NCBI GenBank assembly: GCA_016872125.1
Contig: VHBD01000091.1
Span: 1-6,067, forward strand
Direction: 5' to 3'
DNA length: 6,067 nt
From: Sphingomonadales bacterium
Lineage (GTDB): Bacteria; Bacteroidota; Bacteroidia; UBA7662
The position numbers and the translations under genes are program-made. This document shows positions 1 through 6,067 of this stretch, piece by piece (positions within the stretch are counted from its first letter, which is position 1; each line of letters starts with the position of its first letter). Under the pieces are notes generated by a model that was not told the origin of the DNA, made no database searches, and saw nothing but the letters and a program-made list of their open reading frames with translations.

Positions 1-586
1 GGGTGGGTGTCAATTGCAGGCTGATCTCTTCAGAGATTTTACGCGCGATGAGTAATTGGTGATAATAGGTGAGCCTCGAGGAGAAGTAATTTTTGCGGTC
101 GGGTTGATCCCAGCGAAGCAAGGAGGCAATACCACCGCTCACAAGACTCATGGAGACGGGGCTTTTGACGGAGCCGGAGGATTGGCGGAGGATTTTGATT
201 TTGAGGAAGCCGTCGTAGGCTTTGCCCACGTTGGTCCGGCCGCCCCCCACCGTTAGCCATGGTGTGACCCCGTAGTCAAGGCTCATGCGCATTCCGGCCT
301 GGTCCAGCCCCCACAACTCGTACCAACCCCCGCTAATGGCGCCAAAGCGGTGCATGATTCTAAACTCAAGAACGCCCGCCGCCACGTTTTCGATGGAATG
401 GGTGTTGATGATTCGGGTGGATTTGAAGGTATAGGCGGCGTAGTTCCGAACCGGACCTTCTGGAGCCAAATCAGCAAGCAAATCGACTTCACCATTACTG
501 TTACCCGTGCTTTGGGCCCATACCGCAACCGTCAAACAATATGCTTGAACGAGGAGGAAGATCGGCGCAATAACGATATGCTTCAT
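1..586 (-). CDS. DUF5777-type outer-membrane beta-barrel protein, partial (3' end outside window)
   Basis: The reading frame starts at the ATG at 586-584 and stays open for 195 codons to the left edge, so the C-terminus is missing. Residues 1-24 form a Sec signal peptide: a hydrophobic stretch, then AVWA before Q25, a plausible signal peptidase I site. The mature part carries hallmarks I recognise from the Bacteroidota DUF5777 family: TFKSTRIINTHSIE (53-66), GVLEFRIMHRFG (71-82), GLDQAGMRMSLDYG (93-106) and YDGFLKIKILRQSSG (124-138). Alternating hydrophobic and polar strands with many aromatics and glycines fit an outer-membrane beta-barrel. The gene lies 25 bp downstream of the cytochrome c lipoprotein gene on the same strand, with no terminator between them, so the two are probably cotranscribed. 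No Shine-Dalgarno is visible, which is normal for the phylum. The family assignment is fairly firm. The biochemical role is unknown; a link to periplasmic or outer-membrane electron transfer is inferred only from the neighbour. Confidence 0.85.
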   Translation of the reverse strand, partial: MKHIVIAPIFLLVQAYCLTVAVWAQSTGNSNGEVDLLADLAPEGPVRNYAAYTFKSTRIINTHSIENVAAGVLEFRIMHRFGAISGGWYELWGLDQAGMRMSLDYGVTPWLTVGGGRTNVGKAYDGFLKIKILRQSSGSVKSPVSMSLVSGGIASLLRWDQPDRKNYFSSRLTYYHQLLIARKISEEISLQLTPT

Positions 587-611
587 ATACGTTGGTGTTA
601 GGAAAAAACGC

Positions 612-998
612 TTAATTGGTGATGGACAGGCCTTGGTTTCGCCAGGCCTTGATTTTCTGGATGTTACAAGAGGACATGGGCCCAGAAGTAGGCATGACCA
701 AAGGATCGCTTGCAGGTCGGCTGATACGGTCAATTATTTCTGCGATATTCGTAACGCGCGCACTATCGCTTTCCAAATTTAAATTACCTGATGCAGAGGT
801 ATTGTTATGACATCCTTGGCAATTGTTGGTAAGTATACCCTTGATTTCTGCGGTATAACTTAGATTGAGGGTATCGCAAGGGGCAGGAACCCCGTACAAA
901 TCTTGCTCATTGTCGTAATAGCAAGCCTGCATCCATACGATGTTCGCTGGAATCAAGAGCAATGCTATTACCCGGGGGAAGCGCTTGAGGTTTAACAT
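612..998 (-). CDS. Small monohaem c-type cytochrome lipoprotein
   Basis: A 128-residue protein starting at the ATG at 998-996. A longer in-frame start at 1106 is rejected because it would place 36 non-signal-like residues ahead of a good signal peptide and overlap the divergent gene. Residues 1-25 are a lipoprotein-type signal (basic N-terminus, hydrophobic ALLLIPANIVW, then MQA before C26); the lipobox is relaxed but CYYDNEQDLYG after it resembles the mature start of this Bacteroidota family. One haem-binding motif, C60-Q-G-C63-H64, is present; M102 in the VMP stretch is the likely distal ligand. C41 and C111 flank the haem region and could form a disulfide. The protein is probably exported, lipidated, and carries one covalent haem. 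The electron partner is unknown. It is the first gene of a probable two-gene unit with the DUF5777 protein. Confident as a cytochrome c domain protein, less so on lipidation. Confidence 0.85.
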   Translation of the reverse strand: MLNLKRFPRVIALLLIPANIVWMQACYYDNEQDLYGVPAPCDTLNLSYTAEIKGILTNNCQGCHNNTSASGNLNLESDSARVTNIAEIIDRISRPASDPLVMPTSGPMSSCNIQKIKAWRNQGLSITN

Positions 999-1053
999 TG
1001 TAAGGAGGTTGGTTGCGGCGATTTGGGAAAAGCGGACGTGGTTCAAATGGAAC

Positions 1054-1083
1054 TTCAAAAATACTTCTTCCCAAGTACCTTTG
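1054..1083 (+). promoter_or_regulatory. Candidate Bacteroidota-type promoter for the threonine dehydrogenase gene
   Basis: TTC (1054-1056; consensus TTG), a 19-base spacer and an exact TAnnTTTG match, TACCTTTG (1076-1083). Transcription would start near 1090, giving a leader of only about 10 bases before the ATG at 1100. This agrees with the lack of a Shine-Dalgarno there. Based on consensus matching only. Confidence 0.45.
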
Positions 1084-1088
1084 GGCAA
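1056..1088 (-). promoter_or_regulatory. Candidate Bacteroidota-type promoter for the cytochrome/DUF5777 unit
   Basis: Read on the minus strand, TTG (1088-1086), a 22-base spacer and TATTTTTG (1063-1056) match the Bacteroidota sigma-ABfr consensus TTG-N17-23-TAnnTTTG. Transcription would begin near 1049, leaving about 50 bases of leader before the ATG at 998. Based on consensus matching only. It overlaps the plus-strand promoter candidate almost completely. Confidence 0.45.
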
Positions 1089-1099
1089 TCCAATTCTTA

Positions 1100-2050
1100 A
1101 TGGCATCCCCAGCAGCGCACACTTTTATTCTTGGCTCCGAAGGCCAATTGGGCTCGGAACTCCGTTTGGCCTTACGGGAACGGATGGATCCCTCCCTCTT
1201 GTTGTGTACGGATTTGAAAGCGGGCGCCGATGCGGGGCTTGCTCGCTTCGAAACCCTGGATATCTTGGACTTCAAGGCCGTGGAAGACCTGATGGAACGG
1301 CATAAACCACGACATGTGTATTTGTTGGCGGCGATGCTATCGGCCAAAGGCGAGGCGAACCCCGGTGCGGCGTGGAAACTCAATATGGACGGCTTGATCA
1401 GCGTTTTGGATTTGAGCCTGCGCTTTGGGGTGGAAAGGGTGTTTTGGCCCAGTTCTATTGCGGTTTTTGGGCCTGAGAGCCCTAGAGACCCTGCGGTACA
1501 AGCCGGTTATATGGATCCCAAAACCGTGTACGGCATTTCCAAATTGAGTGGGGAGCTATGGTGCCGCTATTACCACAATGTCCACGGGCTCGATGTCCGT
1601 TCCTTACGCTACCCGGGGATCATTTCTTGGCGAACCCTACCCGGTGGGGGAACCACCGATTATGCCGTTGATATTTTCCATCAAGCTTTGGCCCGCCAAC
1701 ATTATACGTGTTTTCTCGAAGAAGGCAGTCGCTTGCCCATGATGTACATCGACGATGCGATTCGCGGGACCCTTGAGCTGATGGACGCACCTGCCGCGCA
1801 GATTCGTTGCCGGACATCCTATAACCTGGGGGCTATGGATTTTAGTCCAGGGGAATTGGCTGCTGAAATTCGTCAACGCATCCCGTCCTTCACGATCCAA
1901 TATGAACCGGATTTCCGTCAGGCTATTGCCAACCAATGGCCCATGCGCGTGGACGATCGCCAGGCTCGCCAGGATTGGGGATGGTCACCACGCTTTGATT
2001 TGGCGGCAACTTGCGATACGATGCTCGAGGCCTTGAGACGGGTTCAGTAG
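1100..2050 (+). CDS. tdh: L-threonine 3-dehydrogenase, SDR (GalE-like) type
   Basis: A 316-residue extended short-chain dehydrogenase. It is expected to oxidise L-threonine with NAD+ to 2-amino-3-ketobutyrate, which a glycine C-acetyltransferase (Kbl) would split to glycine and acetyl-CoA; it is cytosolic and probably dimeric. The Rossmann fold opens with G12-S-E-G15-Q-L-G18. The catalytic set is S119 (in WPSSIAVFG), Y144 and K148 (in YGISK). Segments diagnostic of this family rather than of a generic epimerase are YLLAAMLSAKGE (74-85), YPGIISW (171-177), PGGGTTDYAVD (181-191), LPMMYIDDA (212-220) and PDFRQAI (270-276). Its length fits the family (about 310-320 residues). The ATG at 1100 is chosen because the beta-strand leading into the glycine motif begins right after it; an upstream in-frame start at 1013 would add unrelated residues and overlap the promoter region. 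No kbl gene is present in the window. It is divergent from the cytochrome gene and convergent with recQ. Confidence 0.93.
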   Translation: MASPAAHTFILGSEGQLGSELRLALRERMDPSLLLCTDLKAGADAGLARFETLDILDFKAVEDLMERHKPRHVYLLAAMLSAKGEANPGAAWKLNMDGLISVLDLSLRFGVERVFWPSSIAVFGPESPRDPAVQAGYMDPKTVYGISKLSGELWCRYYHNVHGLDVRSLRYPGIISWRTLPGGGTTDYAVDIFHQALARQHYTCFLEEGSRLPMMYIDDAIRGTLELMDAPAAQIRCRTSYNLGAMDFSPGELAAEIRQRIPSFTIQYEPDFRQAIANQWPMRVDDRQARQDWGWSPRFDLAATCDTMLEALRRVQ

Positions 2051-2072
2051 CCCTGCGACAGGCACTGCGGCC

Positions 2073-4274
2073 TTAGTGGGCTTGTTCGCTCAGGAATTTG
2101 ATGCGAACCAACTGAATTTCTTCTTCGGTGAAATCCCCCGTCAGCAAATGCTGGTAGGCCACCTGCAAATCATCGGTTTCGGCACTACGGAAGTATTGGT
2201 AAATTTCGTCCACAATATCCTGGTCCAATGCGGATTGAATGTGATAATCGATGCTCACTTTGGTCCCGGAATCCACCACCCCTTTGATTTCATCGAGCAC
2301 TTGCTCGTAGGTTAGCCCCCGATTATTTCCAATTTCGTTCAGGGGAAGTTTACGGTCTATCGCCCCGATGATGAAGACCCGATTACCGGATTTGGCGGCA
2401 GAGCTTTTGACCACAAAATCAGCAGGCCGGTCAATTTCGTTATCGTCCACATACTTGCTGATCAATTCCACAAAAGGCTTCCCGAATTTGAGGGCCTTGC
2501 CGGGCCCTACCCCTATCACTTGCTGCATCTCGTTAAGGCTGGTAGGGTAGATGGTGGCCATCTCTTCCAAGGAGGGATCCTGGAAGATGACATAGGGGGG
2601 AAGGTTTTTTTCTTTGGCCAGTCGTTTGCGCAAATCTTTGAGCTGATCGAGCAGGGCTTGGTCAAGAGCGTCGGAACGCTGACCCTCAAAATCATTGTCC
2701 CTTACCATGTCAAATCGGTGATCTTCAGGGACTTTGATACTGTAGGGTTCTGCCAGATAGGCGCTTGTTTTGGAGGTGACTCTAAGCGTGCCGTACTGTT
2801 CGATATCCTTGTGAAGGAGATTGTGCAAAAGGGCTACACGGAGGGTGGCTTTCCAGAACGCCAAACCGCGTTCTCTGCCGATACCGAAGCCGGCTAATTT
2901 CTGATGGCCGTAATCCTCAATTTCCGGGATGAGATCGCCCGTCAGGAAATGACTAAGGTGACGGGGCGTGAAAGATTTTTGGAAGGATTGTACCGTGCGC
3001 AACAACAGGCACATTTCTTCGAGGACGCTGTGGGTTGGCATGGGGTTGCGGCAATTGTCGCACATTTTGTTGCAATGGCTTTCTTCGAATTCCTCTCCGA
3101 AATAATGCAAAATTTGTTGGCGACGGCATAAGCCGGATTCGGCGAGGGACATCACCTCTTGGATCAGTAAGTTCCCCACTTCACGCTCCGCCACCGGCTT
3201 GTCCTTCATGAATTTCTGCAACTTCTCGGCATCCCGTTCATCGTAGAAAGCCATGCAGACCCCTTCAAGGCCATCGCGGCCCGCACGGCCTGTTTCCTGG
3301 TAATAGCTTTCGATGGATTTGGGGATGTCGTAATGGATGACGAAACGCACATCGGGTTTGTCAATGCCCATGCCAAAGGCAATGGTGGCCACGATAACAT
3401 CGATTTCTTCCATGAGGAAATCGTCTTGGTTCTTGACGCGTACGGCGGAATCAAGGCCCGCATGGTAAGGCACGGCTTTGATGTCGTTGGCTCGGAGGAT
3501 TTCGGAGAGCTCTTCGGTTTTCTTGCGCGAAAGGGTGTAGATAATGCCCGATTTCCCGGCATTGTCCTTGATGTAGCGGACGATGCTTTTGATGGCATCG
3601 ACCTTGGGCCGCAATTCGTAGTACAGATTTGGTCTGTTGAACGAGGATTTGAAGAGCCGGGCATCCGCCATCTGCAAATTCTTGATGATATCGTTCTGTA
3701 CCTTCTCGGTGGCGGTGGCGGTCAGGGCAATGATGGGCACATCGCCGATGGCTTTGACCATTTGGCGAATGTTGCGGTACTCCGGGCGGAAATCATGACC
3801 CCATTCGGAAATGCAATGGGCTTCGTCCACGGCCACGAAGGAAATGCGGTGTTCGTGAAGAAAATCCAGGTTCTCCTGCTTGACAAGGGATTCGGGGGCA
3901 ACGTACAGCATCTTGGTGATGCCGGAGTCCACGTTGGCCTTGACGCGCTTGAGGTCGGCCTTGGTGAGGGAGGAATTCAGAAATTCAGCGATGCCGTCGG
4001 TTCCGGAAAAGGCACGGACCGCATCCACTTGGTTTTTCATCAACGCGATAAGCGGCGAGATGATGATGGCTGTTCCGGGAGATATGACAGCGGGTAATTG
4101 GTAGCAAAGGGATTTGCCTGCCCCGGTGGGCATGATCACAAAGGTGTCATTCCCTTCGCAGATGCTTTCGATAATGGCTTCCTGTTGGCCCTTGAATCGG
4201 TCAAAGCCAAAAAACTCCCTCAACGCCTTGCGGAGCTGCTGGGAGATGTTTGTTTCGACGAGGCCTTCCGCCAT
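2073..4274 (-). CDS. recQ: ATP-dependent DNA helicase RecQ
   Basis: A 733-residue superfamily 2 helicase that unwinds DNA 3'-to-5' in recombination repair and restart of stalled forks. In order: motif 0 around Q31; Walker A MPTGAGKS (48-55); DEAH box (150-153) followed by the RecQ aromatic-rich loop EWGHDFRPEY (157-166); motif III LTATAT (184-189); motif V region ATIAFGMGIDKPDVR (296-310); motif VI QETGRAGRD (326-334) with the arginine finger. The RQC zinc site is present as C383, C401, C405 and C408. A winged-helix region follows, then an HRDC-like domain at about 535-612. The final 120 or so residues form an extra tail, making it longer than E. coli RecQ (about 610) but normal for Bacteroidota. 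The ATG at 4274 is chosen because motif 0 follows about 30 residues later; a longer in-frame start at 4514 would run through the divergent kdsD gene. All catalytic motifs are intact. Confidence 0.97.
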   Translation of the reverse strand: MAEGLVETNISQQLRKALREFFGFDRFKGQQEAIIESICEGNDTFVIMPTGAGKSLCYQLPAVISPGTAIIISPLIALMKNQVDAVRAFSGTDGIAEFLNSSLTKADLKRVKANVDSGITKMLYVAPESLVKQENLDFLHEHRISFVAVDEAHCISEWGHDFRPEYRNIRQMVKAIGDVPIIALTATATEKVQNDIIKNLQMADARLFKSSFNRPNLYYELRPKVDAIKSIVRYIKDNAGKSGIIYTLSRKKTEELSEILRANDIKAVPYHAGLDSAVRVKNQDDFLMEEIDVIVATIAFGMGIDKPDVRFVIHYDIPKSIESYYQETGRAGRDGLEGVCMAFYDERDAEKLQKFMKDKPVAEREVGNLLIQEVMSLAESGLCRRQQILHYFGEEFEESHCNKMCDNCRNPMPTHSVLEEMCLLLRTVQSFQKSFTPRHLSHFLTGDLIPEIEDYGHQKLAGFGIGRERGLAFWKATLRVALLHNLLHKDIEQYGTLRVTSKTSAYLAEPYSIKVPEDHRFDMVRDNDFEGQRSDALDQALLDQLKDLRKRLAKEKNLPPYVIFQDPSLEEMATIYPTSLNEMQQVIGVGPGKALKFGKPFVELISKYVDDNEIDRPADFVVKSSAAKSGNRVFIIGAIDRKLPLNEIGNNRGLTYEQVLDEIKGVVDSGTKVSIDYHIQSALDQDIVDEIYQYFRSAETDDLQVAYQHLLTGDFTEEEIQLVRIKFLSEQAH

Positions 4275-4285
4275 GGGAATTAGGG

Positions 4286-4293
4286 TATTTTTG
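4286..4293 (+). promoter_or_regulatory. Possible -7 element (TATTTTTG) for kdsD
   Basis: An exact TAnnTTTG match on the plus strand between recQ and kdsD. The upstream element is poor (TTC at 4266-4268 with a 17-base spacer, inside the recQ coding start). If used, the transcript would begin near 4300, at the base of the palindrome at 4299-4322. A single short match in AT-richer DNA could be chance. Confidence 0.25.
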
Positions 4294-4298
4294 TGAAT

Positions 4299-4322
4299 AC
4301 AACAAGCCAAAGGGCTTGCTGT
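4299..4322 (+). promoter_or_regulatory. Imperfect palindrome plus T-run in the recQ-kdsD gap
   Basis: Two 10-base arms (4299-4308 and 4313-4322) pair at nine of ten positions around the loop AAAG; the inner six pairs, CAAGCC with GGCTTG, are perfect and the A4302-C4319 position is mismatched. The plus strand then continues TTTT (4323-4326). This has the form of a weak intrinsic terminator or attenuator in the kdsD leader, or of a protein-binding palindrome between divergent genes. It is the only clear secondary structure in this 82-bp gap. Its function is not shown by the sequence. Confidence 0.4.
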
Positions 4323-4356
4323 TTTTGGTTTATTAAGGTAACGTAGAAAAGTCATT

Positions 4357-5325
4357 TTGGATTCAAATCGTATCAAAAAAATTTCGCAGAGGGTTTTGAA
4401 CCTGGAAGCCAAAGCCATAGAAGCCCTCAAAGCGCTGCCGGAACAGCCTTTGGTCAAGGTGGTCGAAGCGATTTTGGCCTGCAAAGGCCGCGTTGTGCTC
4501 AGTGGCATTGGCAAAAGCGCTTTGGTCGCTCAGAAAATCGTAGCGACCCTGAATTCAACCGGAACCCCGGCCTTGTTCATGCATGCGGCCGATGCCGTCC
4601 ACGGGGATTGGGGCATGGTGCAACCGGAAGATTTGGTGATGGTCTTGTCCCAAAGCGGAAATTCGCCTGAAATCAGGGCCCTCTTGCCGATGATTCACCA
4701 AGGAGGGCAGCGCTTGGTGGCCATCACCGGCGATGCCGGATCCGCCTTGGGCCTCGCCGCCGGGGATTATGTCTTGTTGAGCCATGTGGAGGTCGAGGCC
4801 TGCCCTCATAACCTCGCCCCAACCACCTCCACCACGGTGCAAACCGTCTGGGGGGATGTCCTTGCGGTGGTTTTGATCGAATTAAGACGGTTCAGCGCAG
4901 GGGATTTTGCACGAGTCCATCCCGGTGGGGCCCTGGGCAAGCGCTTGTACCTCCGCGTTGAGGCCTTGGTCTCCCGAAATGCCCGCCCTGAAGTGGGTCT
5001 CCAGGCAGGCTTCAAGGCCGTGGTGACCGAAATTTCCTCAGGCCGCATGGGGGCAACCGCCGTCGTGGATGCTGGGCGGCCGGTAGGGGTAATTACCGAC
5101 GGGGATTTACGAAGATTATTGGAATCCGGGAAGGAAACCACGAATTTGGTGGCAGAGGAGGTGATGAGCCCATCGCCCTGGACGGTGACCATGGATTCGC
5201 TGGCCGTGGAGGCCTTGGCGATGATGCGTTCGCATCAAATTACCCAGTTGTTGGCGGTGGATGAGCAAGGGCACTATGCAGGAGTGGTACATTTGCACGA
5301 TTTGCTACGCGAGGGCGTTGTTTAA
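4357..5325 (+). CDS. kdsD: D-arabinose 5-phosphate isomerase, KdsD/KpsF/GutQ family
   Basis: A 322-residue protein expected to interconvert D-ribulose 5-phosphate and D-arabinose 5-phosphate, the first step to Kdo for lipopolysaccharide. The N-terminal SIS domain has GIGKS (50-54), HGDWGM (82-87), SQSGNSPE (98-105), EACPHNLAPTTSTT (147-160) and HPGGALGKRL (188-197). By alignment to E. coli KdsD from memory, K53, E105, E147 and H188 are the active-site set, all present. Two CBS domains follow (about 204-260 and 267-322), with TDGDLRR (247-253) and LHDLLREG (313-320). Its length matches E. coli KdsD (328). The start is TTG: an in-frame stop lies at 4339-4341 and there is no in-frame ATG or GTG between it and 4357. 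Starting here leaves the normal short lead before RVLNLEAKAI. The gene is divergent from recQ and two bases upstream of the manC-like gene, so these two are probably one operon. A GutQ- or KpsF-type paralogue cannot be excluded, but the function is the same. Confidence 0.93.
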   Translation: MDSNRIKKISQRVLNLEAKAIEALKALPEQPLVKVVEAILACKGRVVLSGIGKSALVAQKIVATLNSTGTPALFMHAADAVHGDWGMVQPEDLVMVLSQSGNSPEIRALLPMIHQGGQRLVAITGDAGSALGLAAGDYVLLSHVEVEACPHNLAPTTSTTVQTVWGDVLAVVLIELRRFSAGDFARVHPGGALGKRLYLRVEALVSRNARPEVGLQAGFKAVVTEISSGRMGATAVVDAGRPVGVITDGDLRRLLESGKETTNLVAEEVMSPSPWTVTMDSLAVEALAMMRSHQITQLLAVDEQGHYAGVVHLHDLLREGVV

Positions 5326-5327
5326 CC

Positions 5328-6067
5328 ATGCCGAATTCCTCCTCCCACCTTCCTTCTCTCCAGGTCTTGATCATGGCCGGCGGCAGCGGGAGCCGTTTGT
5401 GGCCGGTTAGCCGGACTGCCAAACCCAAGCAATTCTACGATCTCTTGGGAATGGGTCGAACAATGTTGCAACATACCTTTGATCGTGCCTTGAGCCTCTG
5501 TGGCGGAGCCGAACATATTCGGGTGATAACTCAGGCGCGCTGGGGAGATTTGGTACGGGAGCAATTGCCTGATTTACCGGAAGATCATTTGCTGCTGGAG
5601 CCAATTCGCAAGCAAACGGCCACCGCAACCTATTACGGCTTGTTGAGCCTTGCGGGGCAGGGGCAATCAGATTCGGTGGTTATCTTGCCTTGTGATCACT
5701 ATGTGACCGACCAAGAGCGCTTTACGGCGACCTTGAAGCAGGCCATTGAACACGCAATGGAGCGGCAGTGGATCCAAGTCATTGGCATCAAACCCACTCG
5801 GCCGGAACCTAATTACGGTTATGTGCAATATGTTCAGGATTCGGAGACCGAAACCGATGTTTACAAGGTCAAAACCTTCACGGATCAACCCACTCCGGAG
5901 CTTGCCAACACTTTTTACCGTTCCGGGGATTTTGCCTGGTACACGGGGATCAAAGTAGGCTCCGTTCAAGCCTTCATGGATTTGTACCGGCGTTGGATGC
6001 CGGACTTGGTGGATGCCTTTGCAGAACTGGCGGCTACCCCGGACCGAAGTCTTTGGCCGGCCATGGT
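5328..6067 (+). CDS. Mannose-1-phosphate guanylyltransferase-like protein (ManC family), partial, with altered sugar-site motifs
   Basis: The frame starts at ATG 5328 and is open for 246 codons to the right edge; the usual length of the short Bacteroidota form is about 350-360. The family makes GDP-mannose from mannose 1-phosphate and GTP. Signature I is intact: MAGGSGSRLWP (16-26) followed by KPKQF (32-36), and the metal-binding aspartate is probably D123 in PCDHYV. Other family-like segments are GIKPTRPE (153-160) and YKVKTF (179-184). Several usually conserved residues on the sugar-phosphate side are changed: FVEKP is FTDQP (184-188, with Q187 in place of the lysine), WNSG is WYTG (204-207), RNTAP is KQTAT (95-99), and TGYGY is PNYGY (161-165). 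Fold and family are clear; activity and substrate are uncertain. It could be a divergent guanylyltransferase, one with another substrate, or an inactive paralogue. It starts two bases after kdsD stops, suggesting translational coupling. Confidence 0.8.
   Translation, partial: MPNSSSHLPSLQVLIMAGGSGSRLWPVSRTAKPKQFYDLLGMGRTMLQHTFDRALSLCGGAEHIRVITQARWGDLVREQLPDLPEDHLLLEPIRKQTATATYYGLLSLAGQGQSDSVVILPCDHYVTDQERFTATLKQAIEHAMERQWIQVIGIKPTRPEPNYGYVQYVQDSETETDVYKVKTFTDQPTPELANTFYRSGDFAWYTGIKVGSVQAFMDLYRRWMPDLVDAFAELAATPDRSLWPAM

Noticed and set aside
1001..1007. AAGGAGG-like Shine-Dalgarno sequence on the plus strand
   Set aside because: It is about 95 bases from the dehydrogenase start and on the wrong strand for the cytochrome gene; no suitable start codon with a real product follows it.
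1013..1099. A 29-residue N-terminal extension of the threonine dehydrogenase
   Set aside because: It precedes the Rossmann beta-strand with unrelated sequence and runs through the overlapping promoter elements; the ATG at 1100 fits the family length.
999..1106. A longer start for the cytochrome c lipoprotein at 1106
   Set aside because: It would bury the signal peptide behind 36 residues and overlap the dehydrogenase start.
907..1383. A 158-codon minus-strand open frame across the cytochrome start and the dehydrogenase start
   Set aside because: It overlaps two well-supported genes and has a low-complexity, arginine/serine/proline-rich translation with no recognisable features.
2052..2062. 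Short hairpin CCTG-CGA-CAGG in the 22-bp gap between the convergent tdh and recQ genes
   Set aside because: Only four base pairs with no T-run on either strand, too weak to call a terminator.
3333..4097. A 254-codon open frame on the plus strand
   Set aside because: It lies entirely antisense to the conserved helicase core of RecQ. It is glycine-, aspartate- and histidine-rich without any domain pattern, as expected for the complement of a biased coding sequence.
4275..4514. An 80-residue N-terminal extension of RecQ starting at 4514
   Set aside because: It overlaps the start of kdsD on the other strand, does not resemble any RecQ N-terminus, and motif 0 is correctly spaced from the ATG at 4274.

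Overview
The window looks like ordinary chromosomal DNA from a member of the Bacteroidota. Three protein types that are typical of or best known from that phylum support this: a DUF5777-type outer-membrane beta-barrel, its small c-type cytochrome lipoprotein partner, and a short-chain-dehydrogenase-type L-threonine 3-dehydrogenase. Purine-rich Shine-Dalgarno sequences are also absent before the starts, and matches to the Bacteroidota promoter consensus (TTG-N17-23-TAnnTTTG) are present. Base composition is balanced rather than AT-rich, so I would not guess a genus.

Layout. Positions 1-998 (minus) hold a two-gene unit: a monohaem cytochrome c lipoprotein followed 25 bp later by a DUF5777 beta-barrel protein that runs off the left edge. 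Positions 1100-2050 (plus) encode L-threonine 3-dehydrogenase, divergent from that pair; the 101-bp gap carries promoter-like elements for both strands laid over each other. Positions 2073-4274 (minus) encode a full-length RecQ helicase, convergent with the dehydrogenase across only 22 bp. Positions 4357-5325 (plus) encode a KdsD/KpsF-type arabinose-5-phosphate isomerase with a TTG start. Two bases later, at 5328, a mannose-1-phosphate guanylyltransferase-like (ManC) gene begins and runs off the right edge. The 82-bp gap between recQ and kdsD contains an imperfect palindrome followed by a T-run.

Functionally there are four separate pieces. The cytochrome/beta-barrel pair is a cell-envelope module of unknown role, probably redox-related. 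The dehydrogenase belongs to threonine catabolism. RecQ is DNA repair. The kdsD-manC pair belongs to cell-surface sugar synthesis, joining the Kdo branch and the nucleotide-sugar branch.

There are no RNA genes, mobile elements, CRISPR arrays or obvious signs of recent transfer. I see no convincing new multi-gene system. The points most worth a second look are the ManC-like protein, which keeps its nucleotide-binding signature but has lost the usual lysine and several other residues on the sugar side; the overlapping divergent promoters; the hairpin leader and TTG start of kdsD; and the uncharacterised cytochrome/DUF5777 pair.
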